A stretch of 64,000 nt of DNA from assembly GCF_018860805.1 (NCBI RefSeq), contig NZ_JAHKQR010000011.1, positions 186,001 to 250,000 on the forward strand, in the 5' to 3' direction. The notes under the pieces were generated by a model that was not told the origin of the DNA, did no database searches, and saw only the letters and a program-made list of their open reading frames with translations. This document shows positions 16,781 through 25,374 of this stretch, piece by piece. How positions within the stretch are numbered: position 1 is the first letter of the stretch; every line of letters begins with the position of its first letter. This stretch comes from Aestuariibacter sp. A3R04 (GTDB taxonomy: Bacteria; Pseudomonadota; Gammaproteobacteria; Enterobacterales; Alteromonadaceae). The position numbers and the translations under genes were made by a program.

Positions 16781-18070
16781 ATGAAGATATTTGAGGACGA
16801 ACAGAGCCGAGTGGCTGTAATTGGCACTGGAGGCAGTGCTCGGAATTTTTTGGATATTCATAAGCCGAAAGGTCGCGTAGACTTTTTCACTTCGTCTGGT
16901 GAAGGAGTATTCTGCGGCAAGCCGGTAAACGCAATATCCAAGCTAGCTGCATTGAATTATGACGCCATCGTTATTGCAATCTATGAATATACAGATCTGC
17001 TCCCAGCCCTCGAGCGATTGTCGGATAATCCACTGTATTGGTATGACAATGTCGAGAAGCAACTCTTAAAAATGAACGATTTTTGTGCGGATGGGCAAGG
17101 GCAATTATATGCAGAGGAAGAAATACTTACGGTTGTATACGATTTTCGGATTGCACCACCTACTTTTGATTTTCTCAATTTCTTGGTGCATGCAAAGCTC
17201 GAGGCCAATCGTCGAAGGTTGCGCACATTAAATATTATCTTTTGTCCGGGCGACAAAGGGGGGTTTAGAGAAGATATCGATTTTTTTTCCGAGGAGGAAA
17301 TGCATTTTAGGTTTAACAACTTACTCATTCCGTTGATATCCCTGGTAGACCCGCATGCGAGGTTTGTTGTTTGTTACTCTCGACGACAGGCAAGGGAGTA
17401 TTTTTATACTGCAACCCATGTTTTTCCTACTGACCACAGTTTCAAACAGCCCAAGGCGTCGCATTTTTTTAGTGAGTTGTTGAGGTTTTACAACAATGGC
17501 ACGCCTATCGCTATATTACGTGCTTCAGACAATGCTAAAAATAAAGTCTGTCAATGGGCAAGGGCGAGAAATATCGACTTAGATAACACTATTGTTATCT
17601 CTTTGCGGGAGTGTCCTGCTCACGTTGAAAGAAACAGTGTTCTCCCTGTCTGGCACAAGGTGGCGAAGGCACTTAAATCTCGGGGTTATTACGTAGTGGT
17701 ACTGAGAGATACGGATAAAGCTATGCTGCCGCTTGGGTGGGAAGGGATTTTCGACTTTCCCGAAGCCGCTTTATCTGTGCATCTGAGGTTTGCGCTTTAT
17801 GAATTGTGTTGGTTCAATCTGATGACGAGTAACGGTGCTCAGGCCCTGGTATCATTGTCACAGGCATGCAGGTATGTGTTGTTCGGAATGTACAATCCAA
17901 CCTGCTCCTCAAACACAGAAGCTCACCTTAAGAAAATCGGTATTATTCCTGGAACGGCACAACGAATAAGTGCGGCGCCTGGCCAGTATTTGGACTGGAG
18001 TGATATCAGTGAAAATAACCCCTTTGCGGTATCAGATATATTGGCCGCTGTAGACAAATATTGCCACTGA
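16781..18070 (+). CDS. Probable glycosyltransferase-like protein with N-terminal nucleotide-binding module
   Basis: I do not recognise this 429-residue protein as a named family. Residues ~10-85 form a small Rossmann unit (RVAVIGTGGSARNFLDI, DAIVIAIYEYTDL) similar to modules at the C-termini of the proteins ending at 1671 and 7702. The remainder includes TLNIIFCPGDKGGF, IVISLRECPAHVERNSVLPVWHKVAKAL, YYVVVLRDTD and FNLMTSNGAQALVSL, which resemble the two halves of a GT-B glycosyltransferase or a surface-polysaccharide protein. It follows a sulfotransferase by 22 bp and ends 10 bp from the convergent aminotransferase gene. A role in glycan assembly is inferred from location. Confidence 0.5.
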   Translation: MKIFEDEQSRVAVIGTGGSARNFLDIHKPKGRVDFFTSSGEGVFCGKPVNAISKLAALNYDAIVIAIYEYTDLLPALERLSDNPLYWYDNVEKQLLKMNDFCADGQGQLYAEEEILTVVYDFRIAPPTFDFLNFLVHAKLEANRRRLRTLNIIFCPGDKGGFREDIDFFSEEEMHFRFNNLLIPLISLVDPHARFVVCYSRRQAREYFYTATHVFPTDHSFKQPKASHFFSELLRFYNNGTPIAILRASDNAKNKVCQWARARNIDLDNTIVISLRECPAHVERNSVLPVWHKVAKALKSRGYYVVVLRDTDKAMLPLGWEGIFDFPEAALSVHLRFALYELCWFNLMTSNGAQALVSLSQACRYVLFGMYNPTCSSNTEAHLKKIGIIPGTAQRISAAPGQYLDWSDISENNPFAVSDILAAVDKYCH

Positions 18071-18080
18071 GTGTTTAGCG

Positions 18081-19346
18081 TTATTCGATATTTGCACTGT
18101 GTAAGGTGTAGTGCTCGGCGCGTTTCAAAGCAAGACAAATGTCGTCAAGGTCTCGATTCGTATATTTTTCATGGAACAGAATATTGAGACTTCGTGCTCG
18201 GTGACGTGTTGCATTTGGGGTATCAACAGCAATACCGTATTGGGATCTCAGCCAATTCCACTCACTTACAACGTATAAGTAGTTGGCATTGACCGATGTT
18301 TTTTCAGCTTCCAATGCGGTTTTAAAAACGTTTACTTGGTGATCTGTCCAATTGTCATTAAAAACGACATTGTGAAAAAAGTATGAGGGCAAACTACCAG
18401 CAAGGGGCTGAACAGGAGTCACGCTTTCAAGTGTTTCTAAAAATCGATTGATGTAATCGACCTGCTGTTGTCTTTGCTCGATAACCGCTGGCAATTTCGC
18501 CAGTGATTGCGATCCCAGTGCACAGGCGATTTCGTTGGCGTTGAAATTCAGGCCTGCGCCGAGAAAGGCTCCAGGATCTCTTGGATTAAAGTCATCGTGA
18601 TCAAAAGGTTTTCTCCTGTCAGCTAAACTGCGAACAAGCCAATAGTCCGATTTCTCTTTACACAGGACAACCCCGCCGGTACTGCCTGTTGTCTGATTTT
18701 TAGTATACATGGTAGAGAAAACTGACATTCGTCCAAAGGTTCCCACTTTTTGATCTCCAATCTTCCCTCCGTGTATTTGTGAACAGTCTTCAATTAATGG
18801 AATATTGTGGATCTTTAGCAACGCGGAGATCGCAGGTAAGTCCAATGGTAATCCGCCCACATGTGTGAGTAGAGCGGCTTTGATGTCCGGGTGTTTGTCA
18901 AGGCTGTCTTCGATACTGTCAGGCGAAGCGTTGAATGACCCAGGTGCTGAATCTGCAATTACAACAGTATGTCCTGCCAGAAGAACCGCTGACACCGAGC
19001 CAGGATCCGTCACCGGAGATATGAGAACTTTGGAGTGCTTGGGGAGTGCCAATGCTTGAACGGCGAGATAAACAGCAACAGATCCAGAGTTAACGGCATC
19101 GGCATAACCACCACCGTAAAAAGCCGCAAACTGTTCGCAGTATATGTCTTCAAAATGGGCTTGGTATGGAATGTCCTGACCTTTTTCCCAGTAGTATTCG
19201 AAAACACGTTTAACACAATTAAAGGCAGACTTACCCATCACGTTTCGGCATGGGAATCGAGACTCTCTAACGAGGGGGCCACCTGAGATAGCAGCTATTA
19301 ATTCGTGCTCGTCTTGACCATTGTTTTTCATGTGTTCAGTGCTCAT
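18081..19346 (-). CDS. DegT/DnrJ/EryC1/StrS family aminotransferase
   Basis: A 421-residue PLP-dependent sugar aminotransferase-type protein. DAVNSGSVAVYLAVQAL (about 80-96) is the phosphate-binding region; LIEDCSQIHGG carries the cofactor-ring Asp; FSTMYTKNQTTGSTGGVVL contains the Schiff-base Lys (TK) and the GxxGG motif. FxAGLNFNANEIACALG is the usual FxGxNxRxxExxAAxG element, so the catalytic set looks intact. Such enzymes aminate keto-sugar nucleotides, often after an SDR step. It is the last gene of the minus-strand operon, 29 bp after the nucleotidyltransferase. Some family members are 3-dehydrases lacking the Lys, but here the Lys is present. Confidence 0.85.
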   Translation of the reverse strand: MSTEHMKNNGQDEHELIAAISGGPLVRESRFPCRNVMGKSAFNCVKRVFEYYWEKGQDIPYQAHFEDIYCEQFAAFYGGGYADAVNSGSVAVYLAVQALALPKHSKVLISPVTDPGSVSAVLLAGHTVVIADSAPGSFNASPDSIEDSLDKHPDIKAALLTHVGGLPLDLPAISALLKIHNIPLIEDCSQIHGGKIGDQKVGTFGRMSVFSTMYTKNQTTGSTGGVVLCKEKSDYWLVRSLADRRKPFDHDDFNPRDPGAFLGAGLNFNANEIACALGSQSLAKLPAVIEQRQQQVDYINRFLETLESVTPVQPLAGSLPSYFFHNVVFNDNWTDHQVNVFKTALEAEKTSVNANYLYVVSEWNWLRSQYGIAVDTPNATRHRARSLNILFHEKYTNRDLDDICLALKRAEHYTLHSANIE

Positions 19347-19375
19347 CTATTCTTATTTACTAAATAAACTCAGGA

Positions 19376-20077
19376 TTACTTACGCGCTTCAACATCAGCT
19401 TGCGCTAAACGATAACTTTCGGGATTGCCAATATCTCGGTGATAATCATCATTTAACCAACCAAGGATCCTCCCCAGCATCTTTGGAATCAACTGTGTAC
19501 TTAAATCTGACATGCCTTCGGCGACAATGTATTCAATGACCCCGGGCGCCATAATATAGACGGCACCATTTGCTAGGTTGCCCGGAGGGCATTCCACTTT
19601 TTCGTGCATATGTACAACGCGACGTTGATCGTCTAGCTCAACAATGCCACACAAGTGGGGTGTATCTGTGTGAAAAAGCATCATTGTCATCTCAGTGTCG
19701 CGCGGTCGATGGTGATGTGCGCTTAGAAAATGTTCCATGTCGAAAAAAGACAGGTTATCCGCGTGTATCACTAATAAATCGCTGTTTGCTAAAGTTTTTG
19801 CATTTTCCCGAAGCGTACCAGCAGTGCCCATTAGTTCCTCTTCGTACCAGGTTGTAATCTTGTGGTTCGGCCAGTTTTTAGACAGATGGGCTTCAACCTG
19901 CTCGTGATAGTAGTGCAAATTGATATAAATGTGTTCAATATCGTCAAGATTTACCAACATCGCTAACCAGTAATCTAGTAATGGCTTGCCGCGAATGGGC
20001 ACAAGACACTTAGGTATGGTATGGGTGATAGGTTGTAAACGCGTTCCCAGGCCGGCCGCTAGCAGTACCGCTTTCAT
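19376..20077 (-). CDS. Nucleotidyltransferase, HddC-like sugar-1-phosphate NTP transferase
   Basis: A 233-residue NTP-transferase domain protein starting MKAVLLAAGLGTRLQPITHTIPKCLVPI: the LAAGxGTRLxPxT nucleotide-binding signature and the PKxLxPIxGKPLLDYW element are complete. LLVIHADNLSFFD holds the metal-binding Asp. The closest recognised subgroup is the short guanylyl/uridylyltransferases such as D-glycero-D-manno-heptose-1-phosphate guanylyltransferase (HddC) and MurNAc-1-P uridylyltransferase; the nucleotide is not certain. Its start overlaps the end of the upstream HldE-like gene by 4 bp, indicating coupled expression and consecutive pathway steps. Confidence 0.8.
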   Translation of the reverse strand: MKAVLLAAGLGTRLQPITHTIPKCLVPIRGKPLLDYWLAMLVNLDDIEHIYINLHYYHEQVEAHLSKNWPNHKITTWYEEELMGTAGTLRENAKTLANSDLLVIHADNLSFFDMEHFLSAHHHRPRDTEMTMMLFHTDTPHLCGIVELDDQRRVVHMHEKVECPPGNLANGAVYIMAPGVIEYIVAEGMSDLSTQLIPKMLGRILGWLNDDYHRDIGNPESYRLAQADVEARK

Positions 20078-21561
20078 CCTACTAACTCACTAATCTTTGA
20101 GAGCACCTTGTGCTTCGGTAGCGGCAAATTACCCCGGGTATTAACTTGAATGGCCGAACTGACACTGCCTACAAATGCCGCTTGCCAGATACTGGCGCCG
20201 GTGCACAGCATTAATGTGGCCGTTACTAACAATGCGTCGCCAGCGCCAGCAGTGTCAATAGCGTTATCCGTAAGTGCCGGTAAGTTATCGGTAAGCAATT
20301 CATCAGTAAGTGAGACGCGATGACGGATTAGAATGCCTTCACTTCCCAACGTAACAATAAGATTTGTAGCAATAAGCTGTTCGGCCAAATCCTTTGATAC
20401 TTGAATTAATCCGTTATCATCATCCTGTGCCGCTAAACGGGCTTCGATTTCTGTAGGGGTGGTGAGCATCAGGTGTGTAAATTTAGTCAAATCGCCAATT
20501 TGTGAAGAAGTTTGGCTGTCTGCAACCATCGGAATGTCATGTTGAAGGCATAGTGCCTGCAGATGTTTGATTAGAGCTGGGCACAAAACGCCAAAACTAA
20601 AATCAGCAAATAGTACTACATCATATTTGTGTATGTTGCTAATAAAATTATCCAACATTGCATCTATCAACGGCTTATCAATGGCGTGCTTTCTGAAGCT
20701 ATTTACGCGCAATAGAGTTTTATTTTTTGCGCGATACCGCAGCTTGTGTGTGGTTGGTCGGCAACTGTCCTGTATCACATAGGCGTTTACACCGTACTCT
20801 CTTAGTTTTGATTGTGCAAAATCGCCGGCAGCATCACGTCCGGCTACACTGTAAAAATCAGTCTCTGCTCCTAGGCTTTTGGCGTGGGCAGCAACAATAC
20901 CTGCTCCCCCCAAATACCGATATGACTCCAACGGGCTGACAGCTATGGTTGGGTCTTCCTGCGACATACCAATGGGCAAACATTCCTGGTATTCGTCTAC
21001 GATAATATCGCCAAACACAGCAATATTGATATCACAGACGCGATTCAGATAGCCTGTTAGCAACGCGTTGCTAATGTTGTATCGCTCGTGATACTTCTGG
21101 AGTTGCTGGGTTAGCTTGGTATTCTCATTCAATTGTTGTTGAAGGAGCTCTTTTGAAGAGAATTGTTTTTCGCCAGATGAGAAAACCAGCTTGCCACCGT
21201 AGCTGTCTACAAGTTGTTGTTCAATGTTATCCGTGTTTTCCCACTCCTTTCCCTTTACAACAATGTCGGGCTCAAGAGCGGTTAGAAAAGCAGAAAGCGT
21301 GTTGTCTAACAGAATCACCTCATCGACAAAAGACAATGCCGATAAGGCCGAATGACGCTCTTCATCAGAGAAATAAGCGCTAATTGACGATGATTTTTCA
21401 TACAGGCCGACTACTAAAATATCAGCTTGCTCTTTGGCAAACAAAAGAAACCGCAAGTGGCCAGGATGAATAATGTTGAAATTACCAGAAACAAAGCAAA
21501 TGCGTTTGCCCGTTTGCTTGATGCGTTTCGCTTCATTAATACAGTATTGCTGTTTGTTCAT
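20074..21561 (-). CDS. Bifunctional cytidylyltransferase-PfkB kinase, HldE-like with reversed domain order
   Basis: A 495-residue fusion. Residues ~18-150 are an adenylyl/cytidylyltransferase domain: FVSGNFNIIHPGHLRFL gives the HxGH motif and DIVVKGKEW the KG(G/K) element. Residues ~178-490 are a PfkB-type sugar kinase: VFGDIIVDEY, GGAGIVAAHAKSLG, and DTAGAGDAL (PfkB signature 2 with the catalytic Asp). HldE of E. coli has the opposite order, kinase first. With GmhA-like and HddC-like genes in the locus it probably acts on heptose 7-phosphate and heptose 1-phosphate. The product may be an ADP-, CDP- or GDP-linked sugar. Both ends overlap neighbours by 4 bp. Confidence 0.8.
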   Translation of the reverse strand: MNKQQYCINEAKRIKQTGKRICFVSGNFNIIHPGHLRFLLFAKEQADILVVGLYEKSSSISAYFSDEERHSALSALSFVDEVILLDNTLSAFLTALEPDIVVKGKEWENTDNIEQQLVDSYGGKLVFSSGEKQFSSKELLQQQLNENTKLTQQLQKYHERYNISNALLTGYLNRVCDINIAVFGDIIVDEYQECLPIGMSQEDPTIAVSPLESYRYLGGAGIVAAHAKSLGAETDFYSVAGRDAAGDFAQSKLREYGVNAYVIQDSCRPTTHKLRYRAKNKTLLRVNSFRKHAIDKPLIDAMLDNFISNIHKYDVVLFADFSFGVLCPALIKHLQALCLQHDIPMVADSQTSSQIGDLTKFTHLMLTTPTEIEARLAAQDDDNGLIQVSKDLAEQLIATNLIVTLGSEGILIRHRVSLTDELLTDNLPALTDNAIDTAGAGDALLVTATLMLCTGASIWQAAFVGSVSSAIQVNTRGNLPLPKHKVLSKISELVG

Positions 21562-22598
21562 CGAATGTCTGCTACCTTCACCATAGCCCGCACTACCTTG
21601 CTATCGGCCAAATCCTGCATGGCTTGATTAATATTTTCGAGTTGATATGGCGACGACATAAGTTTGATGAGTAACTCGTTATCTGTTTGACCGGCTTGCT
21701 CGTTTAGCAAGGTTTCTGGATTAGCCTTCCCCCCCCAGGAACCCTCAATCGTTTTGCCACTGATCAATTCAAAGGGGTCAATGCATATTTTGTATCCGTG
21801 GTCAGGGTGCGATGCAAAAACGCACTTGCCACGCCTATTCAGTGCGCTGAATGCCATTTCGATGGTTCGGCAACTGCCGGCACACTCAATAATATAATCA
21901 AGCTTATGCTGCTGAGTGTATTCGTCCAATTGTTGCAACCAGTCGGTATCGCCGGAGTTTATAGCTACACTGGCGCCCATTTTTCTGGCGAGTGCTAGTT
22001 TATCGTTATTGATGTCAAAGACAACGACTTGCTGAGGCGCATTTTGTAAAATGGCCATTAATGCGCTCATCCCGATTCCACCGAGACCGAAGACTCCAAT
22101 TCGACTGTCAGGTGTGTATGGCAACTGGTTTTGCACCATTCCCATTCCAGTTGGCAGTGCGCAGCCAAACAACACGCCAGTTTGCATGTTCAGTGAATCG
22201 GGCAAAAGGTAACAGCGATTTTCAGATACCACCGAGTATTCACTGAATGTGGTGACACCACCAGAATTAATCGTGCCTATTGGAGAATTATATTTTGCAC
22301 CGGGAGCATCAATGCCCTTCCCCTTAAGCCATCCGAGAACCACTTTGTCTCCAGCGCTAACTTTTCTTACGTCTTGGCCAGTGTCAATGACAATTGCAGT
22401 TGCTTCATGACCGAGAAAATGGGGAAGCCAGCGGTCTTCCCCGCGCTTACCCTGAACTTCCATCAACTGGCTGTGACAAATCCCAGTGTAGATGATTTTT
22501 ACGAGCACCTGTCCCCGGCCAAGTCGAGGTACTTGAATATTGGAAACAAGCGCAAGTGGTTTTCCTGTTTGTGTTAAAACGGCACCGGTAAATTGCAT
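21558..22598 (-). CDS. Zinc-type alcohol dehydrogenase (MDR superfamily)
   Basis: A 346-residue medium-chain dehydrogenase. Catalytic zinc ligands are visible in YTGICHSQ (Cys), LGHEAT (His-Glu) and LFGCALPTGMG (Cys). The Rossmann motif is IGVFGLGGIGMSAL with a downstream VVFDINNDKLALA suggesting NAD(H). The four-cysteine structural zinc loop of classical liver-type ADHs is missing: the corresponding stretch has no CxxC. It heads the minus-strand operon that continues with the HldE-like gene through an ATGA overlap, so it probably oxidises or reduces an intermediate of the same sugar pathway. Confidence 0.85.
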   Translation of the reverse strand: MQFTGAVLTQTGKPLALVSNIQVPRLGRGQVLVKIIYTGICHSQLMEVQGKRGEDRWLPHFLGHEATAIVIDTGQDVRKVSAGDKVVLGWLKGKGIDAPGAKYNSPIGTINSGGVTTFSEYSVVSENRCYLLPDSLNMQTGVLFGCALPTGMGMVQNQLPYTPDSRIGVFGLGGIGMSALMAILQNAPQQVVVFDINNDKLALARKMGASVAINSGDTDWLQQLDEYTQQHKLDYIIECAGSCRTIEMAFSALNRRGKCVFASHPDHGYKICIDPFELISGKTIEGSWGGKANPETLLNEQAGQTDNELLIKLMSSPYQLENINQAMQDLADSKVVRAMVKVADIR

Positions 22599-22814
22599 AC
22601 TAGGAACCTGTGATAATGACTTTTAGTGATATTGTATCGACATATTATTGGAATGTATGAGGAAACTTATGCAAATTTATCTTCAGTTAAAGACGCGAGT
22701 GCAAAACAAGTATGTAAATGGGTAATAAGGGATGCAGAGCAATACGTTTTAATCAAAAAAACAGCGTGTTTTTTCGCCTTGTGCTATGATTAAATATCGA
22801 ACAGGAGGGCTTCT

Positions 22815-23618
22815 ATGATAAATTTAAACAGCGATTCATCCGCATCATCATCATTACTGCAACAGGTTCAGGAAAAGCAAACGAACCTGATGGAGAAACT
22901 TGCGTCTGGAAAGCGTGTGAACAGTGCCTCCGACGGCGCCGCTGCGCAGCAGATCATCGACAGGCTCACTTCTCAGGTCGAAGGTAATCGCCAAGCGATT
23001 AATAATGCTTACGACGGCATCTCGTTGGCACAGGTTGCAGAAAGTGGTTTGTCTGGTATCAACGAAGATGTTTCACGTATTCGTGAACTGACTTTACAAG
23101 CGGGCAACGGTATTCTCAATGATGCCGATAAACAGGCCATTCAATCTGAAATTACACAGCTTCAGGACAATATCAGTCAGACCATTGAGCAAACCACTTT
23201 TGCGGGAAAGCCTCTGCTCAGCAGCGATGGCGAAATTAGCTTTCAGGTAGGCGCTAACGCAGGTCAACAGGTTGGGGTTAATACATCGGATGTAGGCAGT
23301 AATCTTACTGACCTGCTAAATATCGATGTTACATCAGGTGATTTGGATTCAGTACTCGAAGCTGCGGATGCAGCGTTGGAAACTGTAGGTGCCGCGCAGT
23401 CAGATTTAGGCGCGACGCAGAATCAGCTGGCGAGTACAGCACGTAATTTGAGCCAGGCCGATGTAAATACATCGGAAGCGCGAGGCAGAATTCAAGATCT
23501 TGACTACGCCCAGGCAGCGTCAGAAAATGCTGCCAATAGTGTGTTAGGGCAGGCTGCCACGGCCGTTCAAGCGCAAGCTAACCAGCAACAAGGTCAGGTA
23601 TTAGCGTTGCTGAACTAG
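22815..23618 (+). CDS. Flagellin, short and divergent
   Basis: A 267-residue flagellin carrying only the conserved terminal D0/D1 regions. N-terminal matches are LASGKRVNSASDGAAAQQI, NAYDGISLAQVAESGLS and RIRELTLQAGNG; the C-terminus matches with DLDYAQAASENAANSVLGQAATAVQ and QANQQQGQVLALLN. The first ~15 residues (MINLNSDSSASSSLL) differ from the usual INTNVxSLNAQ start, and there is essentially no variable D2/D3 region. AGGAGGG at 22803-22809 gives a strong ribosome site. A perfect intrinsic terminator follows, so it is a monocistronic gene. No fliD or fliS is adjacent. It is a filament subunit or minor flagellin, and the nearest possible substrate of the Maf protein. Confidence 0.85.
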   Translation: MINLNSDSSASSSLLQQVQEKQTNLMEKLASGKRVNSASDGAAAQQIIDRLTSQVEGNRQAINNAYDGISLAQVAESGLSGINEDVSRIRELTLQAGNGILNDADKQAIQSEITQLQDNISQTIEQTTFAGKPLLSSDGEISFQVGANAGQQVGVNTSDVGSNLTDLLNIDVTSGDLDSVLEAADAALETVGAAQSDLGATQNQLASTARNLSQADVNTSEARGRIQDLDYAQAASENAANSVLGQAATAVQAQANQQQGQVLALLN

Positions 23619-23646
23619 TGAGTCTGCGCTTGTAGGAAATTTAAAC

Positions 23647-23672
23647 AAAAAAGCAGGTTGGCCTGCTTTTTT
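23647..23672 (+). terminator. Rho-independent terminator after flagellin
   Basis: Stem AAAAAAGCAGG (23647-23657), loop TTGG, complementary arm CCTGCTTTTTT (23662-23672) ending in six T. It is 29 bp past the flagellin stop and separates it from flrA. Confidence 0.93.
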
Positions 23673-23695
23673 GCGTTTAGAAAGCGAATGGGTGT

Positions 23696-23723
23696 TTGCG
23701 AACTTATCTTTTACCGCTACAAT
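23696..23723 (+). promoter_or_regulatory. Candidate sigma-70 promoter of flrA
   Basis: TTGCGA at 23696-23701 and TACAAT at 23718-23723 with 16-bp spacing. FlrA stands at the top of the hierarchy, so a vegetative promoter is expected here; the assignment is by eye. Confidence 0.5.
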
Positions 23724-23774
23724 CAGACAGATGCGCTAAACTGTAAATAATAAAAACGCGTTCTAGAGGAATTG

Positions 23775-25256
23775 ATGAAGGAAATTCTGCTCGTTAGTGA
23801 TAACGGCGAACTCATTCAAAAACTGGAAACGGTTATCACTTTTATGGGTGAGGCTTGTTACGGCCAGTCATTTGCTGATTGTTTGAATTATCTGAATACG
23901 CATTCCGTTGAAGCCGTTTTGGTTGACGCCAGTGGTGGTGAGCAGCTTCAAGCATTGGTTGCGCAATTTCCACACATTCCTTTTGTTGCTATTCAATCTC
24001 GTGATGGCCAGATAACAGCGAACTGCAATTTAGTCAGTTGTGTCACATTACCGATTACCTACCCTGTGCTTACCCAGGCTATCCATCGCTGTCAGGAATA
24101 TACCCGCCACCGACCAGGCCATACGAAAACCGCAGGTATGAAAACCCGTCTTTTCCGCAGTTTGGTTGGGCGTAGTCAACAAATTCAAATTGTACGACAG
24201 TTAGTCGAGCAAGTTGCACCCACTGACGCGACAGTTTTGATCCTTGGTGAATCTGGCACCGGAAAAGAAGTTATCGCCCGGAATGTACATTTCATGTCTG
24301 CTCGCCGAGACGGGCCCTTTATTCCAGTAAACTGTGGTGCTATTCCCGGCGAACTGTTGGAAAGTGAATTATTCGGACATGAAAAAGGTGCGTTCACCGG
24401 CGCGATTAGTGCGCGTAAAGGTCGTTTCGAACTCGCAGAAGGCGGTACGCTGTTTTTAGACGAAATAGGTGATATGCCGCTGCAAATGCAAGTTAAGTTG
24501 TTGCGCGTTTTACAGGAAAGAACCTTTGAGCGCGTAGGTGGGCACACGCCAATTCAGGCGAATGTTAGAATTATCGCTGCTACACACCGGAACTTGGAAA
24601 CCATGATTCGGGATGACAAATTCAGAGAGGATTTGTATTACCGATTAAACGTTTTTCCCATTGATAGCCCCGCATTACGTGACCGCCGAGAAGATATTCC
24701 ACTGTTGTTGCAAGAGCTCATCAGTCGAATTCAGGGTGATGGCGTGTCTGTTGTGAAGTTTACCGAGATGGCCATATCCTCACTTATGGAACACGACTGG
24801 GCCGGTAATGTCCGCGAACTTTCCAATCTGGTTGAACGGCTTAGCATACTCTATCCCGCGCAAATCGTTGATATTCAAGATCTCCCAGCTAAATATCAGT
24901 ATGGAGATATACAGGTTTACGAACCAGATTACCCCGAAGAGCTACTTGAACGAGATGCCTTTAATGCGTTATTTGCTGAATCTGCGGCGGATGAAGCAAG
25001 CCGAGACAGTGATCAAGGGGCAACACCACCGGGGTATTCTCACAGCGAAGATTCTTCTCAACTGCCTGAAGAGGGCGTAAATTTGAAGGAATATCTGTCG
25101 GAGCTTGAGATTAATCTCATTATCCAGGCGTTGGAGCAACAAGACTGGGTTGTGGCAAGGGCAGCCGATAAACTCGGTATGCGTCGCACGACCTTGGTCG
25201 AAAAAATGCGCAAGTATGATATTCACCGTGAAGAATCAGTGTCGTCAGATAATTGA
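23775..25256 (+). CDS. flrA: Sigma-54-dependent flagellar master regulator FlrA/FleQ
   Basis: A 493-residue bacterial enhancer-binding protein. The N-terminal ~115 residues are a receiver-like domain lacking the acidic DD pair, as in FleQ/FlrA, so phosphorylation is unlikely. The AAA+ domain (about 135-365) has Walker [10 protein letters not shown], the sigma-54 contact loop GAFTGA, Walker B LFLDEIGD and the R-finger region [14 protein letters not shown] Fis-type HTH ends the protein ([16 protein letters not shown]). ATG 23775 is chosen over TTG 23772 because AGAGGA at 23765-23770 is correctly spaced only for ATG. In polar flagellates it activates class II genes (flrBC, fliE, flhA). FleQ relatives also bind c-di-GMP; that was not assessed here. 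Confidence 0.92.
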   Translation: MKEILLVSDNGELIQKLETVITFMGEACYGQSFADCLNYLNTHSVEAVLVDASGGEQLQALVAQFPHIPFVAIQSRDGQITANCNLVSCVTLPITYPVLTQAIHRCQEYTRHRPGHTKTAGMKTRLFRSLVGRSQQIQIVRQLVEQVAPTDATVLILGESGTGKEVIARNVHFMSARRDGPFIPVNCGAIPGELLESELFGHEKGAFTGAISARKGRFELAEGGTLFLDEIGDMPLQMQVKLLRVLQERTFERVGGHTPIQANVRIIAATHRNLETMIRDDKFREDLYYRLNVFPIDSPALRDRREDIPLLLQELISRIQGDGVSVVKFTEMAISSLMEHDWAGNVRELSNLVERLSILYPAQIVDIQDLPAKYQYGDIQVYEPDYPEELLERDAFNALFAESAADEASRDSDQGATPPGYSHSEDSSQLPEEGVNLKEYLSELEINLIIQALEQQDWVVARAADKLGMRRTTLVEKMRKYDIHREESVSSDN

Positions 25257-25312
25257 CAACATTCTCATCCATACAGATCATCATAACTCACTGATTTTAA
25301 ATAAAAATAAAA

Positions 25313-25330
25313 CTGGCACACCAAATGCAT
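25313..25330 (+). promoter_or_regulatory. Sigma-54 promoter of flrBC
   Basis: CTGGCACACCAAATGCAT has the invariant GG (25315-25316) and GC (25327-25328) separated by exactly 10 bases, with the full TGGCAC -24 element. It lies 45 bp before flrB, as expected for FlrA activation. Confidence 0.85.
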
Positions 25331-25374
25331 TGACTCGTTTATGACGTAATGTCTGGTTTTTGACGAGGTTTCTA

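Noticed and set aside
22756-22774. Terminator or operator hairpin before the flagellin gene
   Set aside because: AAAAAACA/TGTTTTTT with a 3-base loop is A-T only and lies in a divergent promoter region where no transcript should end.
22599-22814. Sigma-28 or sigma-54 promoter for the flagellin gene
   Set aside because: I searched for TAAA/GCCGATAA and GG-N10-GC patterns and found no match good enough to report.
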